Source: an uncultured Clostridiaceae bacterium (lineage in GTDB: Bacteria; Bacillota; Clostridia; TANB77; CAG-508). From it: 28,317 nt of DNA. Both the position numbers and the translations under genes were made by a program. Shown one piece after another: positions 22,902-28,317 of the stretch. The notes beneath the pieces were generated by a model. The model saw nothing but the letters and a program-made list of their open reading frames with translations, had not been told where the DNA came from and searched no databases. The first letter of the stretch is position 1. Every line of letters starts with the position of its first letter. The DNA is taken from NCBI GenBank assembly GCA_905198755.1, contig CAJKDR010000004.1:1-28317 (forward strand), written 5' to 3'.

Positions 22902-23665
22902 TTATTGTGTAACTTCTTTAGCTACTACTTTTTTATTACTATCTAATGATAGATTAATTTTTTTTTGCTTTGAATTATTATTTGCATCGATATATATTAT
23001 ATCATAATCTGATAATTGATTTACTATTATTTCATTATCTTTTGCTGCTGTCCAATAATCTAAATCACTTTTTTTATATTTTACAATTCCTTCTTTTATG
23101 TCTCCAACATTAACAGGATTTATAATTATTTTATATTTTTCTTCTCCATAGTTTTCTACAGTATATGTAAAGTCTACATTTGCTACATTCTTATTTGTAT
23201 TTTTAGCTACAGTATATTTCTTATCTATAAGCGTATAATATTTTTTTCCATCTACCTCTATTCCCTCTGGATTTACCACTTTTACATCTTCAAAATCTAT
23301 TAGTAAGTTCAAGTTTACTCCGTGATATTTCCAAATCGTTTTCAATTTGTTCCGCTGTAAAATATTTGAATTTATTTGGATCAAGTCCTAATGTTGAAAT
23401 TAATTTTTTTTGTTCATCTGTTGGTTCTGTTCCTATATCTTTTAAATATACTTCTGTACCATCATCATTTCTATACTTTTCATTTGTATTTGCGATTTTT
23501 TCTATTCCGTGTTTGTGCTATTTCTAACTTTGTACAAAAGTCTTCTAATTTTGTTGATTGCACTTGTTTTATCGAAACGGTTGTTGTAACTGCTGCCAAT
23601 ATTAATAAAATTATTATTGTTATTACTAACGTTACAAGTGTTATACCTTTGTTACTTTTCATCAT
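22902..23665 (-). CDS. Type IV pilin-like exported protein, needing two +1 shifts at CGG codons
   Basis: ATG 23665 after AAGGA starts a prepilin-type N-terminus: NKGITLVTLVITIIILLILA, with Gly before the cleavage point and a hydrophobic helix, but Ile-Thr-Leu-Val-Thr rather than the classic FTLIE. The zero frame ends at codon 62. Skipping one base at codon 53 (CGG 23509-23507) continues as QTGIEKIANTNEKYRNDDGT and on to FTAEQIENDLEIS. There a second in-frame CGG (23322-23320) needs another one-base skip, giving GVNLNLLIDFEDVKVVNPEG and the rest up to TAA at 22902. The joined protein has 253 residues and resembles Clostridia pseudopilin-like surface proteins. It lies 23 bases after disA. Either a pseudogene with two insertions or a recoded gene. 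Confidence 0.7.
23320..23322 (-). other. Second in-frame CGG / +1 shift in the pilin-like gene
   Basis: In the frame entered after the first shift, the codons are ATA TCA CGG AGT. Skipping the C gives TCA GGA GTA AAC, read as SGVN, and the rest of the protein. Confidence 0.55.
23507..23509 (-). other. First in-frame CGG / +1 shift in the pilin-like gene
   Basis: The zero-frame codons are CAA ACA CGG AAT AGA. Skipping the C gives ACA GGA ATA GAA, read as TGIE, which opens the next 62 codons. Confidence 0.55.
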
Positions 23666-23688
23666 ATGTTATCCTTTCTTTAAATCTT

Positions 23689-24762
23689 TTACAACATAAC
23701 ATTATCAAATACATATTGTTCTTGCATTCTTTTTAATGATTGTTTTATGTTTTTAGCCCTTACTTCTCCAATTCCTTCTACTTCATCTAGTCTAGGAATA
23801 TCTGCTAATAAAATATGTTGGAATGTTTTAAATGATTTTACTAGATTCTCTACTATATTGCTTGGCATTCTTGGTACTTTACTTAATATTCTATATCCTT
23901 TTGGATATACTGCTACCTCATCATAATTATCAAAATCTTCATAACCTAGTAACCTTGCTATTATAGATTGTTTCATTAATTCTGAATAATCTAGTTCTAT
24001 TATTTGATTAAAGACTTTATCCATTGTTCTTTTTTTGCCTGGTGCTATATAATCTTTTATTATTAATTTTTCTTCTTTTTCTAAGCCTCCAATTAATTCA
24101 TCCAGTTGTATATCTACTAGTCTTCCTTCTTCTCCTAATTCTATTATTCTTTTTTTTACTTCTTCTGCCATTCTCATTGTCATTTCTACTCTTTGCAATG
24201 CTGTTAACACATTGTCCAATGTTACTATATCATTAAACTCATACTCGTTTAGTAAATTTATTTTATTATCAAATACTTTTTTATATTTTTCGACTGTTTG
24301 CAATGCTTGATTTGCTTTTTCTAATATTCTTGAAGTTTCTTCTAGAACATATCTTATATTTCCTTTATATAATGTAATTATACTTCTTCTTTGAGATATA
24401 CTTATTACAAGGTTTCCTGTTTGTTTTGCAGTACGTTCTGCTGTTTTATGACGAGTACCAGTTTCTCTTGTTTCTATTGTTGATTCTGGAATCAATTGTG
24501 CATTTGCAAATAATATCTTTTTTAAATCTGAACTTATTACAATTGCACCGTCCATTTTAGCTAATTCGTATAACCTAGATGGAGTACAATCAACATTTAT
24601 ACTGAATCCTCCATCTACCAAGTCTAAAACATTTTCTGTATCGCCTACTACTATTAAAGCTCCAGTCTTTGACTTTAATATGTTATCTAAACCTTGTCTT
24701 AATTCTGTTCCTGGTGCTATTAATTTTAAAATTTCAATAATTTCATCATCTTTGTTTTGCAT
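23689..24762 (-). CDS. disA: DNA integrity scanning protein DisA (diadenylate cyclase)
   Basis: The start is ATG 24762, 11 bases after AAGGAG; an in-frame GTG (24774) overlaps that site and is rejected. 357 residues. The DAC domain has MDGAIVIS (DGA at 71-73) and the RHxTAER motif as RHKTAER at 104-110. A helical spine follows, then a C-terminal helix-hairpin-helix DNA-binding domain (DEVEGIGEVRAKNIK). It makes c-di-AMP from ATP while scanning DNA for lesions. It follows radA by 57 bases; RadA is known to partner and restrain DisA, and this gene order is conserved in Firmicutes. Confidence 0.96.
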   Translation of the reverse strand: MQNKDDEIIEILKLIAPGTELRQGLDNILKSKTGALIVVGDTENVLDLVDGGFSINVDCTPSRLYELAKMDGAIVISSDLKKILFANAQLIPESTIETRETGTRHKTAERTAKQTGNLVISISQRRSIITLYKGNIRYVLEETSRILEKANQALQTVEKYKKVFDNKINLLNEYEFNDIVTLDNVLTALQRVEMTMRMAEEVKKRIIELGEEGRLVDIQLDELIGGLEKEEKLIIKDYIAPGKKRTMDKVFNQIIELDYSELMKQSIIARLLGYEDFDNYDEVAVYPKGYRILSKVPRMPSNIVENLVKSFKTFQHILLADIPRLDEVEGIGEVRAKNIKQSLKRMQEQYVFDNVML

Positions 24763-24819
24763 TAATCTAATCACTCCTTGAGAACTTAGAATTTAAATTT
24801 TACCGGCTCAAGATGTCTG

Positions 24820-26181
24820 TTATCTTTCAAACGCTGCCTTTATAGCTTCGTTAATATTGTGCACACCTATTATATCTAATTTATATGTATCTTTCAAGTT
24901 TTTCTTATTACTTTCTGGTATAATACATGTTTTGAATCCTAATTTTTCTGCTTCCTTTAATCTTTTTTCTATCAAATTAATTGCTCTTACTTCTCCTGTA
25001 AGTCCTACTTCACCTAATGCGACTACATCTTTTGGTATTGGTATATTTTTAAAACTAGAAGCCGTGGCTAAAATTATTCCTAAGTCAATAGCTGGTTCAT
25101 TTACTTTAAGCCCTCCAACAACATTTAAGTAAACATCTTGATTTCCAAGTGTTAATCCAGCTTTTTTTTCTAATACTGCTATTAGCAATGTTAATCTATT
25201 ATAATCTATTCCATTAGCCGTTCTTCTTGGTAATCCATAAACACTTTGAGTTGTTAATGCTTGAAATTCCACTAACAAAGGTCTAGTTCCTTCTATACTA
25301 GCTACAATAACAGATCCTGCTGGATTTTCATTTCTTTCTGATATTAATATAGAAGATGGATTATCTATTTCTACTAATCCTTCATTTTGCATTTCAAACA
25401 TTCCAATTTCATTTGTTGATCCAAATCTATTTTTTACTCCTCTTAATATTCTATATGAAAAATACCTTTCTCCTTCTAAATATAGGACTGTATCTACCAT
25501 GTGTTCTAAGACTCTAGGACCTGCTATATTTCCATCTTTAGTAACATGTCCTATAAGAATTGTTGTTATTCCATTTTCTTTGCACATTCTCATAATCTTT
25601 GCTGTTATTTCTCTTACTTGACTTACACTACCTGGTGCAGATGTTATTTCATCTGAATACATTGTCTGAATAGAATCTATTATAACTAAAGCTGGCTTTA
25701 TTTGCTCTATTTCTTCTTCTACTATATGTATATCTGTTTCTGATAAAAATAATAAATTATCATTTTTTACATTTAATCTATCTGCTCTTATTTTTACTTG
25801 CTCTGCAGATTCTTCTCCTGATACATATAGAACTTTTCCTGCTGTTTTTATTTTGTTGCATATTTGTAAGATGATAGTAGACTTTCCTATTCCAGGTTCT
25901 CCTCCCAAAAGTACTAAAGAACCATTTACAAGTCCTCCACCTAAAACTCTATCTAATTCGTCAAATCCAGTAGAAACCCTTGTAGTTTCTTTTCCTTCTA
26001 TTTTGCTTAGTTCTATTGGTTTTACTCTTTCTTTATTTGTTTTTCCATTACTACTTTTAGATGTGATTACTTTTTCTTCAAAAAAGCTATTCCATTCACC
26101 ACATGCAGGACATTTTCCCATCCATTTTGGTGATTCATATCCGCAATTATTACATACAAAAACTGTTTTATTTTTAGCCAT
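24820..26181 (-). CDS. radA: DNA repair protein RadA
   Basis: 453 residues. A Cys4 zinc finger (C10, C13, C24, C27: CNNCGYESPKWMGKCPAC) is followed by a RecA-like ATPase core with Walker A GGEPGIGKST at 93-102 and Walker B LVIIDSIQT. The RadA-specific KNRFGSTNEIGMFEM motif and a C-terminal Lon-like domain (DLGIILATASSF, VALGEVGLTGEVRA) follow. It helps branch migration during recombination. Start ATG 26181 after AAAGGA; a near-consensus promoter lies 26-55 bases upstream. It leads the disA, pilin-like, cyclophilin and membrane-protein genes. Confidence 0.97.
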   Translation of the reverse strand: MAKNKTVFVCNNCGYESPKWMGKCPACGEWNSFFEEKVITSKSSNGKTNKERVKPIELSKIEGKETTRVSTGFDELDRVLGGGLVNGSLVLLGGEPGIGKSTIILQICNKIKTAGKVLYVSGEESAEQVKIRADRLNVKNDNLLFLSETDIHIVEEEIEQIKPALVIIDSIQTMYSDEITSAPGSVSQVREITAKIMRMCKENGITTILIGHVTKDGNIAGPRVLEHMVDTVLYLEGERYFSYRILRGVKNRFGSTNEIGMFEMQNEGLVEIDNPSSILISERNENPAGSVIVASIEGTRPLLVEFQALTTQSVYGLPRRTANGIDYNRLTLLIAVLEKKAGLTLGNQDVYLNVVGGLKVNEPAIDLGIILATASSFKNIPIPKDVVALGEVGLTGEVRAINLIEKRLKEAEKLGFKTCIIPESNKKNLKDTYKLDIIGVHNINEAIKAAFER

Positions 26182-26207
26182 ATTTTTTTCCTTTCTAAAT
26201 CATTTGT

Positions 26208-26236
26208 ATTATATCATTATAATTTAATTGTTGCAA
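26208..26236 (-). promoter_or_regulatory. Promoter of the radA-disA operon
   Basis: TTGCAA (26236-26231), 17-base spacer, TATAAT (26213-26208). The -10 ends 26 bases before the radA ATG. Confidence 0.75.
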
Positions 26237-26267
26237 TTTTTATTATAAAAAAGCGGAATAAATTCCG

Positions 26268-26298
26268 TGCGGGCGGACAAAGTCGTCCGCCCCTACAT
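26268..26298. repeat. Dispersed intergenic repeat, copy B (palindromic)
   Basis: GTGCGGGCGGACAAAG followed by TCGTCCGCCCCTACA. GGGCGGAC pairs with GTCCGCCC, so it is a small GC-rich palindrome. The right half matches copy A at 21291-21318. A short hairpin CGGAAT/ATTCCG lies just left. Confidence 0.65.
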
Positions 26299-26325
26299 AA
26301 AACAATTTGTTAAAATTTCCTATTA

Positions 26326-26352
26326 TATAAAAAAGCGGATATTAATCCGCTT
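26326..26352 (-). terminator. Terminator of the GH15 gene
   Basis: Eight-bp stem AAGCGGAT/ATCCGCTT with an ATTA loop. The minus strand continues with about six T. It starts four bases after the gene's stop. Confidence 0.9.
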
Positions 26353-26355
26353 AAA

Positions 26356-28248
26356 TTATTTATTATATAATTTTTTTAATACATCTATAAACATTGCATG
26401 TGACCATCCTAATCCTATTACCCACGCTGGGTCCATTGTATTATTATCTACTTGTTCTGGTAATAGTCCGTGTTTATTACTTCCTATTATTGCAAAGTCA
26501 AAACATTCTCTTGCTTTTGTTTTGCTGCCACATCTTAAATAATATTCTGCAAGCCATAAATTAGCTATTATCCAAGGATTTCCACCTGCATATGTGTCTC
26601 CTTCATACCTCAAGTATCCTCCTGTATATGTTCTTAGTGTCATATTTATTCTTTCTACTGTATTTGTAATTTTCTTTTCTTTTGGTGAGAACATTTCAAA
26701 TGGGTATACTAATCCTAATAAACTAATATCCATTTTGGAATCTTTTTTATTTCTAATAAAGCTTTTTTTATCTTTATCATAAAAGTTGTTTAGAGCATAT
26801 TCTTTTATATCAATTAATTCTTTTTGTATTTTTACTGTAGCTTTGGCTATTTGTTCTAATTTTAATCTATTGTTTTCATATAATGGTTTTACTAGTTCAT
26901 ATATTTCTAGCATATTATTAAATGCTGCAAATATACTTGCTAATGAATATGCATGCACCGCTTCACACTCTTCCCAAATATCATAGCTTAGTTGCATTTT
27001 ATTTTTGTTTTCTAATATATCATCGATATATTTTTCTAAGTAATTCTTTGCTTTTTCACACATTTTTAAATTATCTTTTAAGAACTTTACATCTTTTTTA
27101 TATGTGTAATAATCATATACACCATATATTACAGAAGCAGTTTCATCAATCTGATATCCCCATGCTGGTGCTAATGTTCCATCTGTATAAAATCTTTGTT
27201 CCCACATACCATTTTTGCTTTGCGTCATTTGACAAAAATTTTTATAAAATTTTTCTACTTCTTTATCCATTCCTAGTTCATACATTGCTTTTGTTATAAA
27301 TATTGCATCTCTTGGCCAACAATATGAATATCCTCCGCATTTACTTCTTGCTTCATCTATTTCTGCACCCGCTGATATTCCGCCTGTCTCATTATTATAT
27401 AATAATGGAAATAATAATATCGTTCTTTTATATATTTTTTGTAGTTTCTTTTCTTTTTCATTTTTTGGTTCTTTTAGTTCTAATGTATCATGTTTTTTTA
27501 CATAGTTTTTCCAATATCTTTTCGTATCACTTAATTGTTTATCAAAATCTATTTTTTTAATCCTTATAATATCTTCCATTACTTTTTCTTGTGTGAACTC
27601 TTTATTGGAATGCAATGTTATTATTATTTCTATTTCTTTTTCTTCTCCTGGTTGTAGGCTTCCTATGTTATAGGATATTGCAGAATCCATACTCATGCCA
27701 ATATAATCCTTATCAAATATGTTTCCATCTTGTAGATCTTCTTTAACATTATTAATTTGATAACTTAATGGTTTATTTTTTGAGAAGATTGACAATGTAT
27801 AGTCATGCATATATTGAACTAAACTTTCATCTTTATACATTCCACTAACTTTATTATTTTCATCACTTATTAATTTAGAATATAATAGCATATCTATATT
27901 CAATTCTATATCATGCTCATTCTTTAAAATATATTTTCTTACTAATATGTTTTCTTTTGTCGGAACAAAATCAATTTGAGATACTTTTAAATTAAAATAT
28001 GTATTCTTTATTTCTGTATTTAATACATTAGTATCTTCTACATAGTTTTGATTATATATATTATTTATGTCATCATATAAATTTATCAATCTAGAATCAT
28101 TTACTTTTAACCCCACAATAAGTTCATCTATAAATTGTCTATAATCTATACTTGGATAATATAATCTTAATAATTCTCCTTTTTTTGATAATGTTGCTCT
28201 AACATTTTTATTTCCTATTATTGCATCATTGTAGTACTTTGTTTTCAT
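26356..28248 (-). CDS. Glycoside hydrolase family 15 (glucoamylase/trehalase-like)
   Basis: 630 residues, with no signal peptide, so probably cytoplasmic. Residues 1-260 form the beta-sandwich N-domain of bacterial GH15 enzymes. The catalytic (alpha/alpha)6 barrel has GGYSYCWPRDAIFITKAM, WGYQIDETASVIYGVYDYY, and YDIWEECEAVHAYS with the presumed general acid E426 next to W425. GNPWIIANLWLAEYYLR follows, then LLPEQVD with the presumed general base E598. The family releases glucose from alpha-glucans or trehalose, so intracellular glycogen or maltodextrin breakdown is likely. Start ATG 28248 after AAGGAGAG; the upstream gene, if any, is outside the window. Confidence 0.9.
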   Translation of the reverse strand: MKTKYYNDAIIGNKNVRATLSKKGELLRLYYPSIDYRQFIDELIVGLKVNDSRLINLYDDINNIYNQNYVEDTNVLNTEIKNTYFNLKVSQIDFVPTKENILVRKYILKNEHDIELNIDMLLYSKLISDENNKVSGMYKDESLVQYMHDYTLSIFSKNKPLSYQINNVKEDLQDGNIFDKDYIGMSMDSAISYNIGSLQPGEEKEIEIIITLHSNKEFTQEKVMEDIIRIKKIDFDKQLSDTKRYWKNYVKKHDTLELKEPKNEKEKKLQKIYKRTILLFPLLYNNETGGISAGAEIDEARSKCGGYSYCWPRDAIFITKAMYELGMDKEVEKFYKNFCQMTQSKNGMWEQRFYTDGTLAPAWGYQIDETASVIYGVYDYYTYKKDVKFLKDNLKMCEKAKNYLEKYIDDILENKNKMQLSYDIWEECEAVHAYSLASIFAAFNNMLEIYELVKPLYENNRLKLEQIAKATVKIQKELIDIKEYALNNFYDKDKKSFIRNKKDSKMDISLLGLVYPFEMFSPKEKKITNTVERINMTLRTYTGGYLRYEGDTYAGGNPWIIANLWLAEYYLRCGSKTKARECFDFAIIGSNKHGLLPEQVDNNTMDPAWVIGLGWSHAMFIDVLKKLYNK

Positions 28249-28317
28249 TTTTCTCTCCTTATTGACTTTTCTGTGATTTTATGTTAATATAATATTATAA
28301 ATTAGTTAAAATCCTAA

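Noticed and set aside
22902..23384. Separate 160-residue gene starting at TTG 23384
   Set aside because: There is no ribosome site there; its first ~20 residues are a frame shadow of the pilin-like protein, which joins at 23321.
1..28317. CRISPR arrays, insertion sequences and phage structural genes
   Set aside because: No regularly spaced repeats, transposase, integrase or phage genes were seen anywhere in the window.

Overview
The window is very AT-rich DNA from a low-GC Firmicute, most likely an uncultured, gut-type Clostridia lineage. The evidence is strong AGGAGG-type ribosome binding sites, mostly TAA stops, the radA-disA pair, DUF1540 and DUF5684 proteins, a priA-def-fmt block, and an RlmCD-type methyltransferase. 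Almost every gene lies on the minus strand. The plus strand carries only a tRNA-Leu, a tiny ORF and a broken MFS gene.

Layout. (1) Positions 1-6499 are an accessory block with a nucleotide theme: a deaminase-fold protein, an APH-type kinase, an MFS transporter, a fused 5'-nucleotidase/nucleoside hydrolase, a P-loop kinase, an HD-domain protein, a fragment resembling the C-terminus of a nucleoside deoxyribosyltransferase, and a GNAT-like partial gene. Two copies of a ~290-bp module (2951-3247 and 4613-4898) sit directly upstream of the fusion gene and the MFS gene. Each module has its own promoter, a multi-helix RNA, an intrinsic terminator, and then a second promoter that fires into the gene. 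One stem shows a compensatory base change between the copies. (2) 6636-8897 holds an rRNA methyltransferase and a PHP phosphoesterase. (3) 8907-11869 is a decaying accessory patch around tRNA-Leu(UAG): a zeta-toxin gene split by an in-frame amber codon, its small upstream partner, and a frameshifted MFS gene. (4) 11993-16257 holds small proteins, a peroxiredoxin, a GT2 glycosyltransferase with a polytopic membrane partner, and a DUF5684 protein. (5) 16328-16596 is a candidate ~190-nt structured RNA with its own promoter and terminator. (6) 16593-21203 is truB-fmt-def-priA. (7) 21391-26181 is radA-disA-pilin-like-cyclophilin-membrane protein. (8) 26356-28248 is a GH15 enzyme.

Two signals stand out. 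The first is the duplicated RNA module next to a nucleotide-degrading gene set. The second is that every in-frame CGG codon I could find in the window (three: one in truB, two in the pilin-like gene) sits where the reading frame must shift +1. In all three the CGG is followed by A, so the new frame reads GGA. All other CGG trinucleotides in the genes are out of register. This could mean CGG is an unassigned codon that triggers +1 recoding, or is read as a four-base CGGA codon. Three independent one-base insertions or assembly errors remain the sober alternative.
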